64,000 nt of DNA from CANKHA01 sp963750965 (GTDB taxonomy: Bacteria; Pseudomonadota; Alphaproteobacteria; Rhizobiales; Xanthobacteraceae): the NCBI GenBank assembly GCA_963750965.1, contig CAVVSK010000010.1:372001-436000 (forward strand), in the 5' to 3' direction. The translations under genes were made by a program, and so were the position numbers. The notes under the pieces are model-generated. The model saw only the letters and a list, made by a program, of their open reading frames with translations, ran no database searches and was not told where the DNA came from. Position 1 is the stretch's first letter, and each line of letters opens with the position of its first letter. Below are positions 1-9,285 of the stretch, in pieces.

Positions 1-1
1 C

Positions 2-382
2 GCTTTTTCCGGCCGCTTGCCGTTATGGCTTCGTCCTCCCGTGCTGCTGCTGGCTGGTGCGCTTGGCGCCAGCCTGCGCTGGGGGATCATGGCGCTCGAT
101 CCACCGACCGCCGCCTTGCCCTTCCTGCAATGCCTGCACGGGCTGTCTTTCGGCGCCACGCATCTCGGGGCGATCGGCTTTGTCGCCCGCGCCGCACCGG
201 CCGGACGCGCCGCCACCGCGCAAGGCTCGCTCGCAGTTGTGCTCGGCGGCACCATGGCGCTGAGCATGATTCTATCGGGCGTGCTGTATGAGAATTTCGG
301 CGCGCACGCCTATGCCGGCATGGCCTTAATGGCGGGAGCGGGTAGCATATGCGCGTTTATCGCGTGGCAACGGCTGACTTGA
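2..382 (+). CDS. MFS transporter, C-terminal part (gene cut by the window edge)
   Basis: The frame is open from the first bases of the window to a TGA at 380-382, so this is the 3' end of a larger gene. The visible part, about 126 residues, is hydrophobic and reads as the last four membrane helices of a major facilitator carrier. The segment LQCLHGLSFGATHLGAIGF, followed later by a glycine-rich helix, resembles the LacY-like/HcaT (3-phenylpropionate transporter, MFS_1_like) subfamily. An internal TTG at 17 could be read as a start, but a protein beginning there would lack two thirds of a carrier, so truncation by the window is far more likely. The substrate cannot be told. The gene converges on the epimerase gene that follows on the other strand. 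Confidence 0.75.
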   Translation, partial: AFSGRLPLWLRPPVLLLAGALGASLRWGIMALDPPTAALPFLQCLHGLSFGATHLGAIGFVARAAPAGRAATAQGSLAVVLGGTMALSMILSGVLYENFGAHAYAGMALMAGAGSICAFIAWQRLT

Positions 383-445
383 ACAGACCGGCTCCTGACC
401 CAACCCTATTTTAGGAAGGGGAATGGAAAAGATGTGCGGGGTGGT

Positions 446-1429
446 TCAGCCCCACAGTTTTGGGTTGGCCGGATAAACCTCGCTGCCTTCATAGCGCAGC
501 CCGCCCTCGCGGTCCTTCGCGAGCAGCAGCGGCCCATCGAGATCGACCACGCCCGCGCGCTGCGCCACAAGCATAGCCGGCGCCATCGCCAGCGAGGTCG
601 ACACCATGCAGCCCACCATGATCGCAAGTCCTGCGCGCTCGGCTTCTTCTGCAAGCGCGAGCGCCTCGGTCAGCCCGCCGCTCTTGTCGAGTTTGATGTT
701 AATGGCGTCGTATTTTCCAGCGAGTGAAGCAAGCGAAGCGCGGTCATGAATGCTTTCGTCGGCACAGACCGCAATCGGCCGCGCGACGGAGGCGAGCGCA
801 TCATCTCTTCCGGCAGGCAAAGGTTGTTCCACCAGCGTAACGCCGGCCTCGGCACAAGCGCACAAATTTTCCGCCAGGTTGTTTTCCGTCCAAGCTTCGT
901 TGGCATCGACAACCAGTTGGGACTTCGGCGCTGCGCGCCGCACCGCGGCAATGCGCGCGGAATCGCCATCGCCGCCAAGTTTGATCTTCAGCAATTTGCG
1001 CTGCGCGACCTTCTGCACGGCGGCCGCCATGCTCTCGGGCGTGCCAAGCGAGATTGTCAGCGCGGTGGTGACCGGCCGCAACAAGGAAAGCCCCGCCAGC
1101 GCATGTGCCGGCTTGCCGGCGCGCTTGGCCTCGAGATCCCAGAAGGCGCAGTCGAGAGCATTGCGGGCCGGCCCGGCGGGTAGAGCGCTTTGCAGGGCCA
1201 TGCGATCGAGGCCGCCGGCGACGGCTTCAGCCAGGGCTTTGAGCTTGGCGGCCTCGCCCTCGACCGTCTGCTCGTAGCGGGCGAGGGGCACGCATTCGCC
1301 CCGCCCGGTGAGCGATCCGTCGCGCAGTTCGGCCACGACTACGACGGCCTCAGTTTTGGCCCCCCGGCTGATGACGAAGGAGCCGGCGATCGGCCAGCGT
1401 TCAATATGGACGGTGAGACGGACTGCCAT
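446..1429 (-). CDS. Dipeptide epimerase (L-Ala-D/L-Glu epimerase type), enolase superfamily
   Basis: This 327-residue protein has the length and residue set of the muconate-lactonising-enzyme subgroup of the enolase superfamily. A K-x-K pair (LKIKLG, K148 and K150) supplies the first acid/base lysine. D175 (VVDANEAW), E201 (VEQPLP) and D224 (CADES) are the Mg2+ ligands, and a lysine in INIKLDKSGG (about 246-249) is the opposite base. The C-terminal VDLDGP motif is typical of dipeptide epimerases, which invert the C-terminal residue of L-Ala-D-Glu released from peptidoglycan for recycling. The start is the ATG at 1429; the frame has no better upstream candidate. It is monocistronic, convergent with the MFS gene and divergent from the Mla operon, with a 193-base gap that holds the palindrome array. 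The family is firm; the exact dipeptide substrate is inferred. Confidence 0.88.
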   Translation of the reverse strand: MAVRLTVHIERWPIAGSFVISRGAKTEAVVVVAELRDGSLTGRGECVPLARYEQTVEGEAAKLKALAEAVAGGLDRMALQSALPAGPARNALDCAFWDLEAKRAGKPAHALAGLSLLRPVTTALTISLGTPESMAAAVQKVAQRKLLKIKLGGDGDSARIAAVRRAAPKSQLVVDANEAWTENNLAENLCACAEAGVTLVEQPLPAGRDDALASVARPIAVCADESIHDRASLASLAGKYDAINIKLDKSGGLTEALALAEEAERAGLAIMVGCMVSTSLAMAPAMLVAQRAGVVDLDGPLLLAKDREGGLRYEGSEVYPANPKLWG

Positions 1430-1544
1430 GCGGTCCCGAAAATAGGGGAAAGAGGGCGGCGCGTATTCGACAGGCCCCCACGGGGCTCATTTCAAGTATA
1501 TGATGGGAAAGAAACGCTGATCTCAACCGCGCTACAAAAAGCTG

Positions 1545-1612
1545 GCCGAATTTCGGGTTACCCGAGTTCGGGTATTATCGTGCATCCGAGGTCGGATATA
1601 TCCGAGTTCGGA
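1545..1612. promoter_or_regulatory. Array of four short palindromes before the Mla-type operon
   Basis: Four near-identical dyads are seen: CCGAATTTCGG at 1545-1555, CCCGAGTTCGGG at 1561-1572, TCCGAGGTCGGA at 1585-1596 and TCCGAGTTCGGA at 1601-1612. Their consensus is YCCGA-N2-TCGGR. The centres are about 16.5, 24 and 16 bases apart, so the array itself is arranged symmetrically. The last copy touches the purine-rich ribosome-binding stretch (from about 1609) of the TTG-started mlaE-like gene at 1623. It lies in the divergent gap between the epimerase and the transport operon and could serve either. An operator for a dimeric repressor is the simplest reading; the regulator is not visible in the window. 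Confidence 0.6.
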
Positions 1613-1622
1613 GGAGGGGGAT

Positions 1623-2759
1623 TTGAACGACGACAGTGTACTCAGAAGCCGCCGCGACGGCGACCGGCTGGTGCTCACGGCGCTCGGTCCCTGGACCGCC
1701 GTCCATGCGCATGACCTCGAACCCGTGATAGAGGCCCAGACGACCAACAGCCAGCCGGTGCGCGTGGTCGATATCGATCTGAGCCAGGTCAAGCCGCTCG
1801 ATACCTTCGGCGCCTGGCTGATCGAGCGTCTGGCGCGGGCCTTCAGCGCGCGCGGCGCGGAAACCCGCATCCTCGGGTTGCCGGAGGATTACCGCGGCAT
1901 CGTTGACGAGGTGCACGGCGCCAATCTGAAGCCCGCGCCGCCTCCGGTGCAAACCAGCCGCATCCTCGTTGCGCTGGATACCATCGGCAGTGCCCTCGTC
2001 AGCGTCGCAAACGGCGCGGTGCTGATCCTGCGGATGCTCGGCGCGGTCAGTAAGGCGCTCGGGCGGGCGATCCTGCACCCAACCAAATTCCGTTGGACCG
2101 CCATGGTGGTGCATATGGAGCGCGTGGGCTGGCACGCGGTGCCGATCATGCTGCTGGTCACTTTCCTAATAGGCTGCATCCTCGCGCAGCAGGGTATTTT
2201 CCATTTCCGCAAATTTGGCGCCGATATTTTCGTGATCGACATGGTCGGCATTCTGGTGCTGCGCGAGGTCGGCGTGCTGATTGTTTCGGTGATGGTCGCC
2301 GGCCGATCCGGCAGCGCCTATACCGCCGAACTCGGCTCCATGAAGATGCGCGAGGAGATCGATGCCCTGCGCACCATGGGATTCGATCCGACCGAGGTGC
2401 TGATCCTGCCGCGCATCGTCGCGCTTGTCATCTCGGTACCGCTGCTGACGTTTCTCGGCTCGATGTCGGCGCTGTATGGTGGCGGCCTCGTCGCCTGGCT
2501 CTATGGCGGCATCGACCCCGATGTCTTCCTCTCCCGCCTGCGTGAATCCATCTCGATGGAGACCTTTCTGGTCGGCATCATCAAGGCACCGGTGATGGCC
2601 TTCATCATCGGCATCGTCGCGTCGGTGCAGGGGCTGCAGGTGAAAGGCAGCGCGGAATCGCTTGGCGCACACACCACCTCCTCGGTTGTGATCTCGATTT
2701 TCCTCGTCATCGTGCTGGATGGGTTCTTCGCCATCTTCTTTGCCTCGATCGGAATATGA
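1623..2759 (+). CDS. MlaE-type ABC transporter permease with N-terminal STAS domain
   Basis: The 378-residue protein joins an N-terminal STAS-like domain (about residues 1-110, the counterpart of MlaB) to an MlaE permease domain (about 130-375) with five or so membrane helices. The stretch REVGVLIVSVMVAGRSGSAY followed by an EEIDAL/TMG segment is the MlaE-family signature. MlaE forms the inner-membrane channel that moves phospholipid or another hydrophobic substrate between the inner membrane and the MCE protein. STAS-MlaE fusions are common in alphaproteobacteria. The start is TTG at 1623, placed directly behind a GGAGGAGG-like ribosome-binding site that abuts the palindrome array. The stop overlaps the next start (ATGA at 2756-2759), so the genes are translationally coupled. 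Confidence 0.9.
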   Translation: MNDDSVLRSRRDGDRLVLTALGPWTAVHAHDLEPVIEAQTTNSQPVRVVDIDLSQVKPLDTFGAWLIERLARAFSARGAETRILGLPEDYRGIVDEVHGANLKPAPPPVQTSRILVALDTIGSALVSVANGAVLILRMLGAVSKALGRAILHPTKFRWTAMVVHMERVGWHAVPIMLLVTFLIGCILAQQGIFHFRKFGADIFVIDMVGILVLREVGVLIVSVMVAGRSGSAYTAELGSMKMREEIDALRTMGFDPTEVLILPRIVALVISVPLLTFLGSMSALYGGGLVAWLYGGIDPDVFLSRLRESISMETFLVGIIKAPVMAFIIGIVASVQGLQVKGSAESLGAHTTSSVVISIFLVIVLDGFFAIFFASIGI

Positions 2760-3541
2760 GCATGTTGCAGCCGGCAAGAGAGGTGGTGCTGAGCACGCGC
2801 GACGTTGTGGTGGCTTTTGGCGACAAGGTCATCCTCGATCATCTCAATCTCGATGTTTACCGCGGCGAGGTTTTGGGCTTCGTCGGTGGTTCCGGCGCCG
2901 GCAAGTCGGTACTGATGCGGACCATCATCGGGCTGTTGCCGAAGCGGCAAGGCAAGATCGAGGTCTTCGGCGTCGATCTGGATGCGGCCACCGAGGAAGA
3001 ACTGGTCGCGGTCGAGCAGCGCTGGGGAATTCTGTTTCAGCAGGGCGCGCTGTTCTCCTCGCTGAACGTGCTGCAGAATGTTCAATTCCCGATTCGGGAA
3101 TATCTCAATGTGTCCGAACGGCTGATGGATGAAATTGCGGTCGCCAAGCTCGAAATGGTCGGCCTGTCGCCGGATGTGCGGGAGAAATACCCCTCGGAAC
3201 TGTCGGGCGGCATGATCAAGCGCGTGGCGCTGGCCCGGGCGCTCGCCCTCGATCCGGAGCTGGTCTTCCTGGACGAGCCCACGTCCGGGCTGGACCCCAT
3301 CGGAGCCGGCGAGTTCGACGAGTTAATTAGAACCCTTCAACGGACTTTGGGCCTGACCGTTTACATGGTAACCCATGACCTGGACAGCCTCCACGCCATC
3401 TGCGACCGCATTGCGGTGCTGGCCGGCGGTAAGGTGATTCTGGAGGGGCCAATGAGCGCTATGCTGGCCTCGGAGCACCCCTGGTTGAAGGCCTACTTCC
3501 GCGGCAAGCGGGCGCGTATGGCGATGGCGGCAGAGGGATAG
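2756..3541 (+). CDS. MlaF-type ABC transporter ATP-binding protein
   Basis: This 261-residue ATPase has Walker A GGSGAGKS (about residues 44-51), an ABC signature LSGGMIKRVALARAL and Walker B LVFLDEPTSGLDP. LSGGM instead of LSGGQ is typical of MlaF and of other lipid-exchange ATPases. It powers the STAS-MlaE permease encoded immediately upstream, with which it overlaps by four bases. ATG at 2756 is the natural start given the overlap and the length. The protein is cytoplasmic and bound to the inner-membrane permease. No substitutions are seen in the nucleotide-binding motifs. Assignment to the Mla system rests on gene order as well as on the motifs. Confidence 0.92.
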   Translation: MSMLQPAREVVLSTRDVVVAFGDKVILDHLNLDVYRGEVLGFVGGSGAGKSVLMRTIIGLLPKRQGKIEVFGVDLDAATEEELVAVEQRWGILFQQGALFSSLNVLQNVQFPIREYLNVSERLMDEIAVAKLEMVGLSPDVREKYPSELSGGMIKRVALARALALDPELVFLDEPTSGLDPIGAGEFDELIRTLQRTLGLTVYMVTHDLDSLHAICDRIAVLAGGKVILEGPMSAMLASEHPWLKAYFRGKRARMAMAAEG

Positions 3542-3550
3542 GGTTAGAGC

Positions 3551-4468
3551 ATGGAAACCAAGGGAAACCACGTGCTGATCGGCCTTTTTGCCGTGTGCGT
3601 CGTGGCCGCGGCTTTTGCCTTCGTTTTCTGGTTCCACAACATCGGGGGAACCGCCAAGCGGGTCACCTATTTGGTGCGTTTCGATGGCACCGCGGCAGGC
3701 CTGCGGCCCGGTTCGGCGGTGCTGTTCAACGGCATCCGCATGGGCGAGGTGACCAAGCTCACCCTCAATCCCGACGATCCGCATCAGGTGCTGGCGACGA
3801 TCGAGATCGATGCGCGGGCCCCCGTGCGCACCGATACGGCGGTCGGGCTCGACTTTCAGGGTCTGACCGGCATCGCCTCGGTGTCACTCACCGGCGGTTC
3901 CAAGGATGCACACGTCTTTGCCCGCTTTTCTGACGCGCCGCCCATGCTGATCGCGGACGCCAGCGCTAGCCAGGACGTCACACGCGCGGCCCGCGATGTG
4001 CTCAAGCGCATCGATACGCTGTTGGGCGAAGACGGCACGCTCAACAACACCTTCAAGAATATCGAGACGTTTTCCGCCACTCTTAAGGAGGGCGGGGCGC
4101 TGCACAATACGGTCAAAAGCATTGAGATCTTTTCCGCTACGCTTTCTAAGAACTCCAACCGCATCGACAATATTATAGCAGGGCTGGAAAACCTGAGCGG
4201 GGGGCCTGACGGCAAGGGCGACATCCAGGAAGCAGCGCGGTCTATCCGCCAGTTGGCTGACAACCTCGACAAACGCACCGCCGAGATCGGGGCGGGCATC
4301 AATCGCTTTTCCGCCACCGGCTCGCGCGAACTGGAAGCTTTCGCGGGCGAGGCCCGGCGGACTCTTGGGGAGATCGATCGCGCGGTGAAAAATTTGGACC
4401 GCAATCCTTCCCGGCTGTTATTCGGCGGTAGTGGAAATTCCGTTCCTGCGTATAATGGCAAGCGGTGA
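3551..4468 (+). CDS. MlaD-type MCE domain substrate-binding protein
   Basis: The 305-residue protein starts with one membrane helix (about residues 8-30) that anchors it in the inner membrane. A single MCE/MlaD domain follows (about 38-115), with RFDGTAAGLRPGSAVLFNGI and a later GLTGIASVSLTGG segment, both conserved in MCE proteins. The remainder, residues 140-300, is polar and predicted helical; in this group it forms the hydrophobic conduit or a periplasmic extension. MlaD hexamers sit on the periplasmic side of MlaE and carry lipid. ATG at 3551 lies ten bases after the ATPase stop, and the stop overlaps the next gene's GTG. It is longer than E. coli MlaD (about 180 residues), which suits alphaproteobacterial relatives with C-terminal tails. 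Confidence 0.9.
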   Translation: METKGNHVLIGLFAVCVVAAAFAFVFWFHNIGGTAKRVTYLVRFDGTAAGLRPGSAVLFNGIRMGEVTKLTLNPDDPHQVLATIEIDARAPVRTDTAVGLDFQGLTGIASVSLTGGSKDAHVFARFSDAPPMLIADASASQDVTRAARDVLKRIDTLLGEDGTLNNTFKNIETFSATLKEGGALHNTVKSIEIFSATLSKNSNRIDNIIAGLENLSGGPDGKGDIQEAARSIRQLADNLDKRTAEIGAGINRFSATGSRELEAFAGEARRTLGEIDRAVKNLDRNPSRLLFGGSGNSVPAYNGKR

Positions 4469-5118
4469 AATCGCGGCGGCCGGTCGGCACCGGCCTGGGG
4501 GGCTCTGTGCAGGGATCGTCGCGTAACTCCGGCGGCAGGCGGGCCGCTGTTCTGATTGCTTTGCCCTTATTGGTCGCCGGCTGCTCGGTCATGGGCGGTG
4601 GCGATCCGCCTGCAACCTTTGACCTCTCCGCCCCCGAGCAATTCCCCCGCGCGTCACGGGCCCCCCGTGCCCAGCTCATCGTGCAGGATGCCACTGCGGT
4701 TGGTGTGCTCGACAGCGACAAGATCGTCGTGCGGCCGGCCGAGGGCAAGATCGCCGCGCTCGCCGACGCGCAATGGGGCGAGCGGCTGACCCGTCTGGTG
4801 CAAGTGCGCGCGATCCAGGCCTTCGAGAATGCCAAGCGCGTGCGCGCGGTGGGGCGACCGGGCGACCGAATTTTCGCGGACTATCAGCTATTGCTCGACA
4901 TCCGTTCCTTCGAGATCGTGGTGGATGGCCCGTCGGCGGAAGTGACAATCGCGGCTAAGATCGTCGGGGACCGTTCCGGCCGCATTGTCGCCGGCCGGGT
5001 GTTTAGCGCGCGTGTGCCGGCCAGCGCGACCCAGGGGCCGTCCGCAGTCGCCGCACTTGACGAGGCTTGGGGTAAGGTCGCCTCCGACATCGTGCTCTGG
5101 GCGAGCACGGTTATTTAG
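4465..5118 (+). CDS. ABC-type transport auxiliary lipoprotein
   Basis: This 217-residue protein carries a clear lipobox, LLVAGC, with the lipidated cysteine at about residue 40 after a basic N-terminus and a hydrophobic stretch. The mature part resembles the ABC_trans_aux/PqiC-like family of lipoproteins that accompany MCE transporters and probably link the inner-membrane complex to the outer membrane. It starts with GTG at 4465, overlapping the MlaD-like stop, and is the last gene of the four-gene operon. The signal region is unusually long: about 25 polar residues precede the hydrophobic core, so the true start could lie further in, although no in-frame ATG is present there. No mlaC or mlaA homologue is seen nearby, which is usual for this operon layout. 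Confidence 0.78.
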   Translation: MKSRRPVGTGLGGSVQGSSRNSGGRRAAVLIALPLLVAGCSVMGGGDPPATFDLSAPEQFPRASRAPRAQLIVQDATAVGVLDSDKIVVRPAEGKIAALADAQWGERLTRLVQVRAIQAFENAKRVRAVGRPGDRIFADYQLLLDIRSFEIVVDGPSAEVTIAAKIVGDRSGRIVAGRVFSARVPASATQGPSAVAALDEAWGKVASDIVLWASTVI

Positions 5119-5143
5119 CTCACCTGCGTCCTTGCGAGGCCGC

Positions 5144-8100
5144 CTACTCGAACCGTCCCGCCGCGTGGGCCAGCATGGTGTAGACCTTGCCGGTTTCCGA
5201 GGTGAGATACGTGCGCGCCACGACCTGGCCGCGGTCGTCGCGCGAGACCTCGTCGAGTAACCGTTCGAATTCGGTGATGTAGCGATCCACCGTCTGCCGA
5301 AACTCGCGGTCGGCGCGATACTTTTTGCTGATGTCGTCGAATGCCTTCTGGCCCTGTAGCGTGTAGAGCCGGCGGGTGAAGACATTGCGCTCGCCGCGCT
5401 TGTACCTGTCCCACAGCTCGATCGCGGCATTGTGGTCGATCATGCGCGCGATATCCACCGACAGCGAGTCCAGTGATTCAATGCTGTGGGCCGCCGTGCG
5501 CTCGTCCCTTGCTGGCTCCCTGGGTACGGTCTCGCGCGGCGCATCGAGGGCCGGCTCGTCGTCACGCGAGGCGCGCTGCAACAGGTCGCTAAGCCAGCCG
5601 CTGGCGCGGCCATTGCCAGGGGCTGGGCTGAGCGCCGGCGTTTCGGCACGGCGCGGCGCGGCGTTGCTGCTGCTGCTGGTCAGGCTTACGCTGGGAAGTT
5701 CTCGGCGCGGGGCAGGACGCGGGGTCTCCGCCCGCTCGCCGGAGCCCGCTAGCGGGCCGCTCTCGTCACGCTCGCGGACATTGCCGGCAGCCGTCCGGCG
5801 GGCAGGCTCGGGCGCGTCCAGACCGCGGCCGTGCCGGGCGACGATGCGGTTGAGCTCCGCCAGCGCCTCGATCTGATCGACGATCACGCGGCGCATCTGC
5901 GCGGCGCTCTCGGCGGTCTCCTGCGGCAATTCCAGAATGCCGCGGCGCAGCTCGGAGCGCGTGGCCTCCAATTCACGCTGCATTTCCGCCGCCATGTGCT
6001 TCATGCCGTGGATGACCTCGGTGAAGCGTTCGGTCGATTGGCGGAAAATGGCGCCGGTGTCGTTACGCGCATCCTCATAGATACCGCGCATCGCGTCGGC
6101 GGTGCGGTGGCGTTCCTCCTCGACGGTCGAGCGTATGTTGTCGAACTGCGCACTAATCGCCTGCGCCCCGCCGCTGCTGGCGTCGGAGACGATGCGAGCG
6201 ATTTCTTGCGCGCGGCCGGCGGCGGTGTCGAGGGTTTCATCGAGCAGGCCGGTGAAGCGCTTCAGCCGCTCCTCCAGGTCTTCGGTGCGGATATCTAAGG
6301 CGGAGACAAGCGAGTCGAGGCTGACGCGGCGCTCGGCCAGCGTCTCTTCGGTGCGCCGGTTGCTACGGTCGATCATGTCGACCGCCTCGGCCAGGCCGCG
6401 CCCATGGCCCTCGAATTGCTTCGCGAACTGCCCGAGGTCGCCAAGCACGCGCGCAGTCACCGCGTTGAACTTGCCGATCTGCTCGTCCACCTTGTTGGTG
6501 GCGGCGCCGCTGCGCTCGGTCACTTCGTTCATGGCCGAGACGAAATCCGAGACGCGCGTTACCAACGTGTTCTCCAGCGAACTCATATTCTCATGCGCCC
6601 CGCTGAGCACCTCCTGCAGCAGGATATTGGCCTCGCGCAGCCGCTCGAACAGCGTGGTCGTGTCGCTGCGCAGCATGCCATGCGTTGCCAGCATTTCGGA
6701 CACGGTGGCCGACGCTGTTTGCTTCGACCGTTCGATCGCCGAATGCGTTGTTTCCTGCAGTTCCTGCAACGTGCGGGTCACCGCGGTGGTGGCGTTGACG
6801 CTGGCCTCGTTAATGCCGCGCGTGATGCCAGCACTCTGTTCGGTCAGCGTCCTGGTCAAGGCGTACCCTTTAGAGTCGATCTCGCTCAGCGCGTGCTCAG
6901 TGGCGCGGCCGACTTGAGCTGCGAAATCCTCGCTCTTGTTGGTCAGCGCGGAAAGAAGCCCGCTGCTGCTTTGATCGAGCACGCCGGTCATTTCGGCTGC
7001 GCGTGCGCTCACCGCAGCGGCAATTTCGTCGGCCTTGCCAACGAAGGTGCGTACCACTTCCGCGCTGACGCCAAGCAAAGTACGTTCAACGTCTTCGGCA
7101 TTCTGCTTCAGCGTGCTGCTGATAACGGCCGAAAGCTCGGTAAGCCTACGCTCGGCGACGCCGCTGCTATTCTTTACCGAAACGTTGAGTTCCTCGATGC
7201 GCTGGATGCGACTGTCGAGATTGCCCGCGACTTCGAGCGCGCGGCCGCCGAGCGTGCGCTCGATGTCCTCGATCTTCCCGACCAGTGTTTTGGCAACGCC
7301 CAAGCCGTGGGTGTCGATCACATCAGCAATCTCGGAGATGCGGCTTGTGAACGACTGGTCGAGCGCCTGCTTGCGGCGTTCGAGCGCTTCCTCGAGCGCG
7401 TGTTGGCGGCCGTCGAACGTTTCCTCGAAGCCGCTAAGGCGGCGGTCGAGAACATTCGCCATTTCGTCGGCGCGTCCGCCAACGCGGCTGTCGAAGCCGT
7501 CGACATAGGTGCGCATCGCTTCGGCGACTTCCTCGGTGCGCCGGCCGAGCCGATCCACCAGTTCTCCGCCGTAGGTCTTCACCGTGCGGTCGAATTCCGC
7601 CAGATGGCGGGTGATCAGGTTGCCCAGCGTGGTGCTTTCGCGGGTGATCTTTTCGCCCAATTCAGCACCGCCATGGGTGAACATTTCCTCGAAGGCGAGC
7701 AGGCGCGCGGCCAGCATATTCTTGACCGCTTCGCCCTTGGCATCGATCACACGCGCCAAGTCCTCGCCCTTCTCGCGGAAGCCATCGGTAACTTTGCCGC
7801 TGTTGGCGACCAGCGCCTCGGTGATGCGCGCGCCGGTCTGCTCCAGATTGGCGACAACGTCGCCACCGCGCAGGCTGAGGTCGAGCACGAGCGACTCTCC
7901 CGTCGCCTTCAGCATTGAGTTCACTTCTTCCACGCGGCCGGCGATGGTTTCGGCGGTATGGGCGCTGCTGTCGATAATCGCGGTTGCCATCTGCTCGGTG
8001 CGGGCACCCATCATTTCGACGACCGCTTGCGAACGCTGCTCGAAATCGCGCGCTATGCCGGACATCTGTGAGTTCACAGACTGCTTCAGGTTGTTCGCCA

Positions 8101-9285
8101 AGCCGGCGAATTCCTGTTGGATGTGGTCGGTCTTGAAATTCAGACTTGCCGTCATGCGCTCCGTGGCTGTGGAGATGGCATGAGTGGTCTGACCGCTTGT
8201 TTGTTCCAGCCGCTCCAGCAGGTCGCCGCCGCGTTCGGTGAGCGCGTTGATCATGCTGTCGCCGGCGCGGCCGAGCGCCAGCGTGATGTGCTCGCCCTTG
8301 TCTGCCAGCGTATGGGTGATGCGTTGCGCGGTTTCGCTCACGCGATCGGCGACGAGGTCGCTGACGGCGGTAATGTCTTGGCTGAGGTCGAGATGGACGC
8401 CGGAGATGGCGTTGCGTACCTGCTCGGCCTGGCTGACCAGCGTGTCGCGCTGGCTGGCGAGGTCGTGCAACAGGCCGCGAATGCGGACTTCGTTGTCGTT
8501 ATAGGCCCGCTCCAGCGCGGAGACCTCGTTATGCACGAGCGCTTCCAGTTCGGCGGCGCGCGCCAGCGCGCGCTCCACCCCGTCGCCCATGGCGGCGACT
8601 TCGCGGCGAATTGCGTGACCGACGGAAACGATCGACTCGTGTGCCACGGTCTCCGGCTCGGCGAGACGGATGGCGACTTCCGCCATGGATTGCGCGATCA
8701 GCCGCAATTCTTGCGAACGCGAGACTAGGTGGGCGAGAGCGTAAAAGAAAAAGACCGGCAGGAAATACAGCGCGCCCAAGCCAATGAGCAGGGGCACGAC
8801 CCCGCGGCTTTCAGCAACGATTGTCTCCAGCTGCGGCATATAGAGCCAGGCAAGGCCCGCGCCACCAATCAGCCAGGCGGCGGAAAAAACCGTAGCGAGG
8901 GTGAAGGACAGGCGGGACGGACGGCGCTGCACGGCCTGCAGGATCTGGCCGATCGACTGGCGGTCGTCATTGGCGGCGGGGCGGCGGGAAACCGGCGGCT
9001 CTTCGCCGCGCGGCAGCGGGCGAATGGCGGCGCGGCAAGAAACTCGTCGTGGTCTTCGGGCGCGCCTTCACGCGACCTTTCACCTGTCCCATTGCGCGCT
9101 CGTTCGGTGACCACGCCACCGTGTGGCCCGTTGCGGCGAACATCCGGCGCGATCTCTGGGTCCGCGCTTGCCGACACGAGATTGGCGTCGGCCGTGGCCT
9201 CCTGCACCCGGACGTCCAGCGCTTCCTGGATCGCGGACAGCGCCGCTTCGGTCGGGTCGTGAAGTTTCTTGGGATTGTTGGCCAT
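5144..9285 (-). CDS. Giant membrane-anchored coiled-coil protein (frameshift near the N-terminus)
   Basis: An uninterrupted frame of 1262 codons (8932 to 5144) encodes two membrane helices near its start, then about 900 residues of repeating helical segments with heptad-like spacing, and a C-terminal tail with an arginine/proline/serine-rich linker and a conserved-looking helical end. Translation upstream of the GTG at 8932 continues in frame as DDRQSIGQILQAVQRRPS. A second frame starting at ATG 9285 supplies the natural beginning MANNPKKLHDPTEAALSAIQ. The two frames join between about 9010 and 9030 if one base is added, giving roughly 1380 residues with membrane helices near 128-150 and 163-190. 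Similar very long coiled-coil proteins occur in rhizobia; their role is not established, and a scaffold or envelope/division role is a guess. The gene converges on the Mla-type operon. Confidence 0.75.

Noticed and set aside
6404..7918. 504-codon open frame opposite the coiled-coil gene
   Set aside because: It is a shadow of a GC-rich, periodic coding sequence; it has no ribosome-binding site and no recognisable domain.
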